Source: Variovorax sp.
GTDB lineage: Bacteria > Pseudomonadota > Gammaproteobacteria > Burkholderiales > Burkholderiaceae_C
Direction of reading: 5' to 3'
DNA length: 64,000 bases
NCBI GenBank assembly: GCA_017744935.1
Contig: JAGIAI010000005.1
Location: 1 to 64,000 of the forward strand
Shown here: positions 18,570-28,221 of the stretch, piece by piece
Numbering within the stretch: position 1 is the first letter of the stretch
Layout of the letters: the number at the start of each line of letters is the position of its first letter
Position numbers and translations under genes: made by a program
The notes under the pieces: model-generated
What the model was told of the DNA's origin: nothing
Database searches by the model: none
Seen by the model: the letters and a program-made list of their open reading frames with translations, nothing else

Positions 18570-19447
18570 GCTTGCTCCTGCGCGAAGCGCATCGAAAAAT
18601 CGATGGCCTTCACGTCCTTGGTGAGCGCACCGATCGAGATGCGATCCACGCCCGTCTCCGCCAACGCACGGAGGCCCTCGAGCGTGACGCCGCCGGAAAT
18701 CTCGAGCACGGCGCGTGCGTCGCCCGCAGCGTCGTTGCGGCGCACGGCTTCACGCAGGGTGGGCAGATCCATGTTGTCGAGCAGCACCATGCGGGCCCCA
18801 TGGCGCAGGGCCTCGTCGAGCTGCTCCAGGGTCTCGACCTCGATCTGGACGAACTGCGCGCCGGACGCGGCCTGGGCCGCAGCTTTCAGTGCCGCGGCGA
18901 CGCCGCCGGCCGCGGCGATGTGGTTTTCCTTGATGAGGATGGCGTCGTAGAGGCCAATGCGATGGTTGGTGCCGCCACCCACGCTCACCGCGTACTTCTG
19001 TGCCAGGCGAAGCCCCGGCAGCGTCTTGCGTGTGTCGACGATCTTGGCGCGCGTGCCTTGCACGGCCCGGACGTACTGCGCGGTGCGCGTCGCCACGGCG
19101 CTGAGCAGCTGCAGGAAGTTGAGCGCGGTCCGCTCGGCAGTGAGCAGCGCACGGGCATCGCCATCGATCGTGAACACGGTCTGGCCGGGTTCGCAATGCT
19201 GGCCTTCGGTGCGTTGCCAGACGATGCGGGTCCGCGGATCGATCTGCCTGAACGCGGCCTCGACCCAGGGCGCGCCGCACAGCACGGTGTTCTCGCGGGT
19301 GATCACACGGGCCACGGCGCGCTTGCCTTCGGGCACCAGCGTGGCCGTCAGGTCGCCGCTGCCTACGTCTTCGAGGAGGGCTCGGCGCACGTCGGCGCTT
19401 GCCAGTTCGGCCACGCTGGCCGGTGAGAAATCAAAACTGATGGTCAT
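18566..19447 (-). CDS. nadC: Nicotinate-nucleotide pyrophosphorylase (carboxylating) NadC
   Basis: NadC converts quinolinate and PRPP to nicotinate mononucleotide. The 293-residue protein has the type II phosphoribosyltransferase pattern: [26 protein letters not shown] segment (TRKTLPGLR), [20 protein letters not shown] and a late [10 protein letters not shown] phosphate-binding loop. It sits between panC (27 bp upstream) and nadA (4-bp overlap), so quinolinate synthesis and use are made together. Confidence 0.95.
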   Translation of the reverse strand: MTISFDFSPASVAELASADVRRALLEDVGSGDLTATLVPEGKRAVARVITRENTVLCGAPWVEAAFRQIDPRTRIVWQRTEGQHCEPGQTVFTIDGDARALLTAERTALNFLQLLSAVATRTAQYVRAVQGTRAKIVDTRKTLPGLRLAQKYAVSVGGGTNHRIGLYDAILIKENHIAAAGGVAAALKAAAQAASGAQFVQIEVETLEQLDEALRHGARMVLLDNMDLPTLREAVRRNDAAGDARAVLEISGGVTLEGLRALAETGVDRISIGALTKDVKAIDFSMRFAQEQA

Positions 19448-19474
19448 TTGAGGTAAAGGGGGGCCACGAGCGGC

Positions 19475-21188
<1,714 letters not shown>

Positions 21189-21194
21189 GGGCGG

Positions 21195-21596
21195 TCAGGC
21201 CGGCAGCGCTTCCGTCTCTGCGGTCTGCACCGGGACTTGCGAGTGCACTTCCTTGATGCGATTCGCCGCATCGACGAATACGAGCTTCGGCTTGTGCAAG
21301 GCGACGCGTTCTTCGCCGACCAGCCCGAAGGCCGCGATGATCAACAGGTCTCCCACGCATGCGCGACGCGCAGCGGAGCCGTTGACCGAGATGATCCCCG
21401 AGCCCCGCTGGGCGCGGATCGCATAGGTCACGAAGCGCTCGCCGTTGTTCACGTTCCAGATGTGAATCTGTTCGTTGTCGGCGAGGCCCGCAGCGTCGAG
21501 CAGGTCTTCATCGATGGCGCATGAGCCTTCGTAGTGCAGTTCGCAGTCGGTCACCGCGGCGCGGTGGATCTTGGACTTGAGCAGGGTTCGGAACAT
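21195..21596 (-). CDS. panD: Aspartate 1-decarboxylase PanD
   Basis: PanD makes beta-alanine from aspartate with a pyruvoyl group. The 133-residue proenzyme contains YEGSCAID with the canonical self-cleavage site between G24 and S25. After cleavage Ser25 becomes the pyruvoyl group. It is placed directly after nadB, which uses the same substrate, aspartate; 30 bp separate them. Confidence 0.95.
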   Translation of the reverse strand: MFRTLLKSKIHRAAVTDCELHYEGSCAIDEDLLDAAGLADNEQIHIWNVNNGERFVTYAIRAQRGSGIISVNGSAARRACVGDLLIIAAFGLVGEERVALHKPKLVFVDAANRIKEVHSQVPVQTAETEALPA

Positions 21597-21626
21597 GGGG
21601 GTCGGTCCCAGAAGTCGGAAACTGTG

Positions 21627-23219
21627 TCAGGCGCCCGCGGGCGCAAGAAGCGTCGGCTGTGCGGTGGGCGCGAGCGAGGGATGGTCGATGCGGTAGTGAA
21701 GCCCCCGGCTCTCGTGGCGCGCTTGCGCGGACTGCACGATCAGGTCGGCCACTTGCACGAGGTTGCGCAGCTCGACCAGGTCGCGCGTGATCCTGGCGCT
21801 CGCATGGAGCGCATCCACGTCGCGGCGCAACTTGGCGATGCGATTCGACGCGCGCTCCAGATGCGCACCGGAGCGCACGATGCCGACGAAGTTCCACATC
21901 AGGCAGCGCAGGTCGCCAAGGCTGTCCGCAATCGCTGCGGCATCTGCGGCGTTGGCAGATGCGGTCTTCCACGAGAGGGGATCGGCCGTCGGCTCGTTGG
22001 GGTGCTTCGCGATGCTCTTGGCCGCAGCCCGCGCGAACACCATGCACTCGACCAGCGAGTTGCTTGCCAGACGGTTAGCACCATGCAGGCCCGTGCATGC
22101 CGTCTCGCCTATCGCATAGAGACCTGCAATGTCGGTACGCCCCTGCAGGTCGGTGACGACACCGCCGCAGGTGTAGTGCGCCGCAGGTACCACCGGGATG
22201 GGCTCGCGCGTGATGTCGATGCCAAGCTGCGCGCAGCGCGCGAGGATGTTCGGGAAGTGATGACGCAGGAATTCAGGGCTCTGGTACGAGATGTCGAGGT
22301 GCACGCAGTCCAGCCCGTGCTTCTTCATCTCTGCATCGATGGCGCGCGCCACCACGTCGCGCGGCGCAAGCTCGGCGCGCGGGTCGTGCGCCGGCATGAA
22401 GCGATCGCCGCCGGCCGATGGCGGAAGCCGCAGAATGCCGCCCTCCCCGCGCACCGCTTCGCTGATGAGGAAGGAGTTCGACTCCGGATGAAAGAGCGAA
22501 GTCGGGTGGAACTGGATGAACTCCATGTTCGACACCCGGCAGCCCGCACGCCATGCGGCCGCGATGCCATCGCCGGTCGCGGTCTCGGGGTTCGTCGAAT
22601 GCAGGTAGACGCGGCCTGCGCCCCCGGTCGCGAGCACGACTTCGGGCGCGCTGAACGCCACCACCTCGCCGCTTGCTTCGTCGAGCGCGTAGAGCCCCGC
22701 GCAGGCCGGCGCGCCATGACCCAGGCTGCGTGCAGGAATGAGATCAACCAGCGTGTGGTGCTCGAAGAAGGTGATGTTGGGCTCGCGTCGCGCGACCTCG
22801 ATCAGCGTGCGTTGGACCGCGGCACCGGTCGCATCAGCCGCATGCACGATGCGCCGGTGGCTGTGGCCGCCTTCGCGCGTGAGGTGCAAATCGCCATCTT
22901 CGAGCGTGAAAGGCACGCCCAGCTTGCGAAGCCATGCGATGCAGCCGGGCGACTCTTCGACCACGAGGCGCGTCGCCGGCACATCGCAAAGGCCTGCGCC
23001 GGCCACCAGCGTGTCGTCGATATGCCTGTCGATGCTGTCATCGGCATCGAGCACCGCCGCGATGCCGCCTTGCGCCCATTGGCTCGCGCCATCGGGAACA
23101 GTCCGCTTGGTGAGCACCGCGACGCGGTGCGTGGGCGCGAGATGCAGGGCGGCCGTCAGGCCGGCGAGACCGCTTCCGACGATGAGCACGTCGAATGCAT
23201 TGGAATGGGTGTGAGCCAT
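21627..23219 (-). CDS. nadB: L-aspartate oxidase NadB
   Basis: NadB oxidises aspartate to iminoaspartate, the first step of de novo NAD synthesis. The 530-residue flavoprotein has the FAD-binding GSGLAGLTAAL near residue 15, SQWAQGGIAA, the catalytic-type HTHRR-related GGHSHRRIVHA segment and CTGLHGANRLASNSL. It is the first gene of the nad/pan operon. Upstream is a 210-bp gap shared with a divergent MFS gene. Confidence 0.95.
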   Translation of the reverse strand: MAHTHSNAFDVLIVGSGLAGLTAALHLAPTHRVAVLTKRTVPDGASQWAQGGIAAVLDADDSIDRHIDDTLVAGAGLCDVPATRLVVEESPGCIAWLRKLGVPFTLEDGDLHLTREGGHSHRRIVHAADATGAAVQRTLIEVARREPNITFFEHHTLVDLIPARSLGHGAPACAGLYALDEASGEVVAFSAPEVVLATGGAGRVYLHSTNPETATGDGIAAAWRAGCRVSNMEFIQFHPTSLFHPESNSFLISEAVRGEGGILRLPPSAGGDRFMPAHDPRAELAPRDVVARAIDAEMKKHGLDCVHLDISYQSPEFLRHHFPNILARCAQLGIDITREPIPVVPAAHYTCGGVVTDLQGRTDIAGLYAIGETACTGLHGANRLASNSLVECMVFARAAAKSIAKHPNEPTADPLSWKTASANAADAAAIADSLGDLRCLMWNFVGIVRSGAHLERASNRIAKLRRDVDALHASARITRDLVELRNLVQVADLIVQSAQARHESRGLHYRIDHPSLAPTAQPTLLAPAGA

Positions 23220-23429
23220 CGGGGAACGAGCGGAAAGATGAATCTGGATGGATCACCCCACCTCATGCACGGAGGGTGTCGCGAAGCAAAAGGCGCGATT
23301 CTGGCAACGCCGACTGCTCCGAAAAACGGCGGTGCGTCACTTTTACGGCCCGGACGGATTTCAAGCACACTTCGCGTTCGCGGCGGCGGTCTGAGTATTT
23401 GCGGCCCGGACCGAATCCTGTTCTCCCGC

Positions 23430-24653
23430 ATGTCTTCCCCTCCAGCCCCCGCTTCCTCCGCCTCCACCACGTTTTCCCTCCGGAAGATCGCCGTTCCGGC
23501 CTTCGGCCCTTCCTTGCTGTTCGGCGTGGGCGAAGGCGCCATCCTCCCCATCGTTCCGCTGACGGCGCGCGATCTCGGCGCATCGGTGTCGATGGCCGCG
23601 CTGGTCGTCGGGCTGATCAGCATCGGCTCCCTGCTCAACAACATCCCGGCATCGCTCATCACGATGCGCTGGGGCGAGCGCTGGGCGATCGTCGTCGCGG
23701 GTATCTGGAGCGGCCTGGGGATGCTCCTGTGCCTGTGGACCTCGCACCTCGGCCTGTTCGCGACGGGCTGCCTCATGGTGGGGATGTCGCAGGCCGTCTA
23801 CAACCTCGCTCGCCAGAGCTACATGTCGGAAGCTGTGCCGGTCATTTATCGCGCGCGGGCGCTGTCGACGCTCGGGGGCGTGATGCGCATCGGCATGTTC
23901 GCCGGGCCCTTTCTCGCGGCGGCGGCGGTGCACGCCTTCGGTCTTTCGGCGGCCTATGTGGTCGGGATCATCGGCGTGCTGGGCGCGGCGGCCGTTGGCG
24001 CGCGCATTCCCGATCTGGAAGCCCCGCCGCTCGCTGCAGGGCAAAGCGCGCCCGCTTCCGCCACCCTCTTCTCCACGATGAAGGACCACTACCGCGTGTT
24101 TCTGACGGTGGGCATCGGGGTGGTTCTGGTCAGCGCGGTGCGGGCATCGCGACAGGCCGTCATACCGCTGTGGGCCGAGCATCTGGCGCTGGCGCCGGCG
24201 GTGGCCTCCCTGATCTACGGGCTGGCCGGCGGCATCGACATGCTGGTGTTCTACCCCGCCGGCAAGGTCATGGATCACAAGGGCCGGCGCTGGGTGGCCG
24301 TGCCGTCGATGGTGATCATGGGCGTCGCGATGCTGCTGATGCCGCTGACCACAGGATTCGCCACGCTGTTGATCGCTGCCCTCGCGATCGGTTTCGGCAA
24401 CGGCATCGGCTCCGGAATGATCATGACGCTGGGCGCCGACCACGCGCCGCGGAACGGTCGCGCGCACTTCCTGGGCGTATGGCGGTTGATGTCGGATATC
24501 GGCGCATCGGGCGGTCCCGCGCTGCTGTCGTTCCTCGCGGCCAGCCTGTCGCTGTCCGCGGGCGTTGCCGTCACCGGTCTGATTGCATTGGCGGCGGCTG
24601 GGGCGTTGGCCTACTGGATTCCCTCGCGGCGCGCTGGCGGCGGGACGCGCTGA
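23430..24653 (+). CDS. MFS transporter
   Basis: The 407-residue protein has 12 hydrophobic segments and MFS loop motifs such as GKVMDHKGRRW between helices 8 and 9. It resembles the drug:H+ antiporter or sugar-efflux type, but the substrate is not evident. The start at 23430 gives a short hydrophilic N-terminus before the first helix; the open frame begins far upstream antisense to nadB and is mostly shadow. It is divergent from nadB, and its upstream region has two CGGCCCGGAC copies 56 bp apart. Confidence 0.82.
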   Translation: MSSPPAPASSASTTFSLRKIAVPAFGPSLLFGVGEGAILPIVPLTARDLGASVSMAALVVGLISIGSLLNNIPASLITMRWGERWAIVVAGIWSGLGMLLCLWTSHLGLFATGCLMVGMSQAVYNLARQSYMSEAVPVIYRARALSTLGGVMRIGMFAGPFLAAAAVHAFGLSAAYVVGIIGVLGAAAVGARIPDLEAPPLAAGQSAPASATLFSTMKDHYRVFLTVGIGVVLVSAVRASRQAVIPLWAEHLALAPAVASLIYGLAGGIDMLVFYPAGKVMDHKGRRWVAVPSMVIMGVAMLLMPLTTGFATLLIAALAIGFGNGIGSGMIMTLGADHAPRNGRAHFLGVWRLMSDIGASGGPALLSFLAASLSLSAGVAVTGLIALAAAGALAYWIPSRRAGGGTR

Positions 24654-24682
24654 GCGGACGGGCCTGCCGGCCCCGGACATCA

Positions 24683-24699
24683 AGTTGCTTCATGCAACT
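24683..24699. promoter_or_regulatory. Candidate HxlR operator, copy 1 (before the hxlR gene)
   Basis: The arms AGTTGC and GCAACT are separated by five bases. The same arms and spacing occur twice upstream of the MFS gene at 25426. It lies 21 bp before the hxlR start, so autoregulation is likely. Confidence 0.7.
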
Positions 24700-24719
24700 G
24701 TCGATGCGAGAATCCCCCG

Positions 24720-25253
24720 ATGCAACGAAAGAGCTTTGTCGGAATGAATTGTTCGATTGCCCGCTCCCTCGAGGAAGTCGGCGAGTGGTGGTCCCTGCTC
24801 ATCGTTCGCGAGATGATGCAAGGGATGAAACGCTTCGACGAGTTCCAGAAGGAACTTGGCATTGCGCGCAATATCCTGACGGCGCGACTTGAAAGGCTGA
24901 TCGAGCTCGGGATCGTGGAGCGTTATCCGTTGCCAGACCGCGCGAACACGGACGGCTATCGCCTGACGGCCAAGGGCGAGGACCTGTATCCGGTCATCGT
25001 CGCGCTGATGCAGTGGGGCGATCGGTGGCTCTGCGCCAAGGGAAAGCCCCCGACGGCGCTTGTCGAGCATCGCACCGGACAACCGATCGAAACGCTCATC
25101 GTCCGTTCGAAGGGGGGCAAACCCCTCTCGTATCACGATGTGCGCTACGCGCCAGGGCCGGGCGCCACGAAGACAACTCACGCCGTCATCGACGGTCGAA
25201 ACGAACGAGTGCTCGGCCACTCTGGCAACCGGGCGCATCGGCACGGATCCTGA
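24720..25253 (+). CDS. HxlR-family (winged helix) transcriptional regulator
   Basis: The 177-residue protein has the HxlR pattern: MNCSIARSLEEVGEWWSLLIVREMMQG then RFDEFQKELGIARNILTARLERL and GYRLTAKGEDL. The Cys at residue 11 is at the place where redox- or electrophile-sensing HxlR proteins keep a conserved Cys. The C-terminal 65 residues extend beyond the minimal family length. A possible -10 (GAGAAT) ends six bases before the ATG at 24720, so the mRNA may be leaderless; the ATG at 24744 is an alternative start. It probably represses itself and the MFS gene downstream. Confidence 0.88.
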   Translation: MQRKSFVGMNCSIARSLEEVGEWWSLLIVREMMQGMKRFDEFQKELGIARNILTARLERLIELGIVERYPLPDRANTDGYRLTAKGEDLYPVIVALMQWGDRWLCAKGKPPTALVEHRTGQPIETLIVRSKGGKPLSYHDVRYAPGPGATKTTHAVIDGRNERVLGHSGNRAHRHGS

Positions 25254-25345
25254 GCGCGCGTCGTCGGCGCCCGGGATCGGCTTTCTTCCTTTCTCCCCTG
25301 CTTCCACCCCTCGCGCTGGGTGACTGTCATTTCTCTACGCATCGT

Positions 25346-25362
25346 AGTTGCATGATGCAACT
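25346..25362. promoter_or_regulatory. Candidate HxlR operator, copy 2
   Basis: AGTTGC and GCAACT arms flank ATGAT. This copy contains the -35 hexamer TTGCAT of the MFS promoter. Confidence 0.72.
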
Positions 25363-25376
25363 GTGACCGCTATAGT
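25348..25376 (+). promoter_or_regulatory. Sigma-70 promoter of the MFS gene at 25426
   Basis: TTGCAT (25348-25353) and TATAGT (25371-25376) are 17 bp apart. Operator copy 2 covers the -35 and copy 3 covers the end of the -10, a layout suited to repression. Confidence 0.65.
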
Positions 25377-25390
25377 TGCGTGATGCAACT
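25374..25390. promoter_or_regulatory. Candidate HxlR operator, copy 3
   Basis: AGTTGC and GCAACT arms flank GTGAT. Its centre is 28 bp from that of copy 2, and it overlaps the -10 hexamer and the expected start of transcription. Confidence 0.72.
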
Positions 25391-25425
25391 GCACCAGCCG
25401 TTGCACCCACGATGAGGGAAAAGCG

Positions 25426-26610
25426 ATGGACAAGCGACTCTTGGTGCTGGCTCTCGGCATGTTTGCGCTAGGGACGGATACGTTCGTGATCGCTGGCGTA
25501 CTGCCGGAAATTGCGCAGGGCTTCAACGTCGACATTGGCGTCGCCGGCCAACTGACGACCCTCTACGCGATCGCTTACGCGCTGCTGGCACCCACAGTCG
25601 CTGCGATTGCCGCGAACGTACCGCGCAAGCAGTTGATGCTCTCGGGCCTGGCCGTCTTCGTGCTGGCCAATCTGACGACCGCGCTGGCGCCGACCTTCAC
25701 CATTGCGCTGATCTCGCGCGTCTTCGCCGGCCTCGGCGCAGCCATGTATGCGCCGACTGCCACCGGCACCGGTGCCACGATCGTGGCACCGGAACGGCGA
25801 GGCCAGGCGATCGCGATCATCGTCGCGGGCCTCACCGCCGCGACCGCACTCGGCTCGCCGATCGGCACGGTCATCGGTGGACTCAACGACTGGCGTTGGA
25901 CGATGTACTTCGTTTCAGCCGTCGGCCTGGCAGCCGGACTCGGAATCATGACCCTGTTGAACGACGTGCCGCTGCCCGCCCGCGTGAGTCTCAAGGCCCG
26001 CCTTGCGCCTTTGCAGGACTCGCGCGTCGGGTGGACCTTGCTCACCACCTTCCTGGGCATGGCGGGCAACTTCCTCGTCTACATCTATTTCTCGGTGGTG
26101 TTCGATCGCGTCCTGGCCAATGCCTTCCTCTTCGGCGCGTTGCTGGTGGTCTGGGGCACGAGCGGCACCCTGACCAACGTCGCACTCTCACGCGTGCTGG
26201 ACAGGGTCAGCGCGACCAAGGTGATGTGGATCGTGCTGCTGGTGCAGGCGGTGGATATGGCCTTGCTTCCCTGGTCCAGCGCTTCGCTTTGGTCCGCGGT
26301 CCTCGCGGTCGCCGTGTGGGGCGCGACAGGCTGGGGTATTCAAGGCCCGCAGCAATACCGGCTGGTGAATGTCGCGCCACCCATCGCGCCCATCCTGCTC
26401 GGGTTGAACACCGCGGCGACATACCTGGGCGTCACGACGGCAGGCATCGTTGGAGCCTTCGGGATTCACCTGCTCGGAGCCCATCGCCTGAGCTTCCTCA
26501 GCGTGGGGATCTTCGTGCTCGCCATCTTCACTTCGCATATGGCTGGACGTCGCATCGAGAGAAACAGGGACTTGCCGACGCTTGGCGACCTTCAACCGAC
26601 GCGCTCTTGA
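25426..26610 (+). CDS. MFS efflux transporter, DHA1 type
   Basis: The 394-residue protein has 12 hydrophobic segments. ALGTDTFVIAGVLPEIAQGFNVDIGVAGQLTTLYAIAYAL near the N-terminus and RVFAGLGAAMYAPTATGTGATI (motif C region) are typical of DHA1 drug:proton antiporters such as AraJ, NepI and CmlA relatives. The ATG at 25426 follows GAGGGAAAAGCG. Control by the adjacent HxlR protein is strongly suggested by the two operator copies over its promoter. The inducing compound is unknown. Confidence 0.88.
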   Translation: MDKRLLVLALGMFALGTDTFVIAGVLPEIAQGFNVDIGVAGQLTTLYAIAYALLAPTVAAIAANVPRKQLMLSGLAVFVLANLTTALAPTFTIALISRVFAGLGAAMYAPTATGTGATIVAPERRGQAIAIIVAGLTAATALGSPIGTVIGGLNDWRWTMYFVSAVGLAAGLGIMTLLNDVPLPARVSLKARLAPLQDSRVGWTLLTTFLGMAGNFLVYIYFSVVFDRVLANAFLFGALLVVWGTSGTLTNVALSRVLDRVSATKVMWIVLLVQAVDMALLPWSSASLWSAVLAVAVWGATGWGIQGPQQYRLVNVAPPIAPILLGLNTAATYLGVTTAGIVGAFGIHLLGAHRLSFLSVGIFVLAIFTSHMAGRRIERNRDLPTLGDLQPTRS

Positions 26611-26647
26611 AATTGCCAATCGCAACCAACGAGGATCGAGCCGTCGC

Positions 26648-26664
26648 GCAAACCTGGGGTTTGC
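26648..26664. promoter_or_regulatory. Inverted repeat upstream of dctA, possible DctD enhancer site
   Basis: Arms GCAAACC and GGTTTGC surround a 3-bp centre. The site is about 145 bp upstream of the -24 element of the sigma-54 promoter, a usual distance for an enhancer-binding protein. A second dyad (GTCCGG, 4-bp loop, CCGGAC) lies at 26677-26692. No T-tract follows either, so terminator function is less likely. Confidence 0.45.
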
Positions 26665-26798
26665 CCTGAGATCCCGGTCCGGTAGGCCGGACAGGCCGCC
26701 GAGCCGTGTTCCGGGCGGCCGGCAAAGGGGTCGCAGCACGCGCATGCAAATCCCTGACAAATCAAGGACTTAGCCCGGCCCAGGCCGCCAATACGGCA

Positions 26799-26814
26799 TG
26801 GCACATCCGTTGCA
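26799..26814 (+). promoter_or_regulatory. Sigma-54 (RpoN) promoter of dctA
   Basis: The sequence TGGCACATCCGTTGCA matches the -24/-12 consensus TGGCAC-N5-TTGCA, with the GG and GC dinucleotides 12 bp apart. Transcription would start near 26825, leaving a leader of about 50 bases to the dctA ATG. The DctB/DctD pair downstream supplies the expected sigma-54 activator. Confidence 0.85.
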
Positions 26815-26873
26815 CTGAGCCAGGGGTCACCGCACGCCATCGTGCGGAGCGTCAATGCCTACAAGGAGACCCC

Positions 26874-28217
26874 ATGGACCATTCATCCGCTCCCAAACCC
26901 TTCTACAGATCGCTCTATTTCCAGGTCGTCACCGCCATCGTCATCGGCGTCCTGGTCGGACATTTCTATCCCGCGACCGGCGAGGCGATGAAGCCGCTGG
27001 GCGACGGCTTCATCAAGCTGATCAAGATGATCATCGCGCCGATCATCTTCTGCACCGTCGTGGTCGGCATCGCCGGCATGGAAGACATGAAGAAAGTCGG
27101 CAAGACAGGCGGCATGGCGCTGCTGTACTTCGAGATCGTCAGCAGCATCGCACTGGTCGTGGGGCTGGTGATCATCAACCTGGTGCGCCCCGGCGTGGGC
27201 ATGAACGTCGACGCGAGCACGCTCGATACCAAGGCCATCGCCGCCTATACCGGGCCGGGCAAGATGGCGACGACGACGGAGTTCCTGCTCAACGTCATTC
27301 CCAACACCGTGGTCGATGCCTTCGCCAAGGGCGAGATCCTGCAGGTCCTGTTGATCGCCGTGATGTTCGGCTTCGCGCTGCACAAGTTCGGCGGGCGCGG
27401 CACGCTGGTGTTCGACTTCATCGAAAAGTTCTCGCACGTGCTCTTTTCCATCGTCGGCTACATCATGAAGGTCGCACCCATCGGCGCATTCGGCGCGATG
27501 GCGTTCACCATTGGCAAATACGGCGTCGGCTCGCTGGTCTCGCTCGGCGCGTTGATGGCGACCTTCTACGCCACCTGCCTGTTCTTCATCTTCGTCGTGC
27601 TCGGCACGATCGCAAGGCTCCACGGCTTCTCGATCTGGAAGTACATCCGGTACATCAAGGAAGAGCTGCTGATCGTGCTCGGCACGTCGTCCAGCGAGGC
27701 CGCGCTGCCGCGCATGATGGCCAAGATGGAAAACCTGGGCGCCAAGAAGTCGGTCGTCGGACTGGTGATTCCCACGGGCTATTCGTTCAATCTGGACGGC
27801 ACCTCGATCTACCTCACGATGGCGGCCGTGTTCATCGCGCAGGCGACCAACACGCCAATGACGCTCGGCCAGCAGGTCACGCTGCTGCTGGTGCTGCTGC
27901 TCACCTCGAAGGGCGCAGCCGGCGTCACGGGCAGCGGCTTCATCGTGCTCGCGGCTACGCTCTCCGCGGTCGGCCATGTGCCGGTGGCCGGGCTGGCGCT
28001 GATTCTCGGCATCGACCGCTTCATGTCGGAGGCGCGCGCCCTGACCAACCTGATCGGCAACGGCGTGGCCACCCTCGTCGTCGCCAAGTGGACGGGCGAC
28101 CTCGACACCGAGCAGATGCGCCGGCACCTCGACCAGGAGACAGGCGCCGAATCCGACGAACCCGAGCGCGTCCTCGACCCTATCGTGGCGCGCATGCCTA
28201 CGAGCCCGGCGCGCTGA
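26874..28217 (+). CDS. dctA: C4-dicarboxylate:cation symporter DctA
   Basis: DctA imports succinate, fumarate and malate with protons or sodium. The 447-residue protein has the glutamate/dicarboxylate symporter signatures: [22 protein letters not shown], the serine-rich [13 protein letters not shown] re-entrant loop, [15 protein letters not shown] and [14 protein letters not shown]. The ATG at 26874 follows ACAAGGAGACC; the in-frame extension upstream spans the promoter and is not coding. It is followed by its own two-component system, dctB and dctD. Confidence 0.95.
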   Translation: MDHSSAPKPFYRSLYFQVVTAIVIGVLVGHFYPATGEAMKPLGDGFIKLIKMIIAPIIFCTVVVGIAGMEDMKKVGKTGGMALLYFEIVSSIALVVGLVIINLVRPGVGMNVDASTLDTKAIAAYTGPGKMATTTEFLLNVIPNTVVDAFAKGEILQVLLIAVMFGFALHKFGGRGTLVFDFIEKFSHVLFSIVGYIMKVAPIGAFGAMAFTIGKYGVGSLVSLGALMATFYATCLFFIFVVLGTIARLHGFSIWKYIRYIKEELLIVLGTSSSEAALPRMMAKMENLGAKKSVVGLVIPTGYSFNLDGTSIYLTMAAVFIAQATNTPMTLGQQVTLLLVLLLTSKGAAGVTGSGFIVLAATLSAVGHVPVAGLALILGIDRFMSEARALTNLIGNGVATLVVAKWTGDLDTEQMRRHLDQETGAESDEPERVLDPIVARMPTSPAR

Positions 28218-28221
28218 GCGC

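Noticed and set aside
21534..23429. The long 5' extension of the plus-strand frame ending at 24653
   Set aside because: It is antisense to panD and nadB. Only the part from 23430 has transporter sequence.
26677..26692. GTCCGG-TAGG-CCGGAC dyad as terminator of the MFS gene
   Set aside because: No T-tract follows. It is mentioned only with the dctA upstream region.
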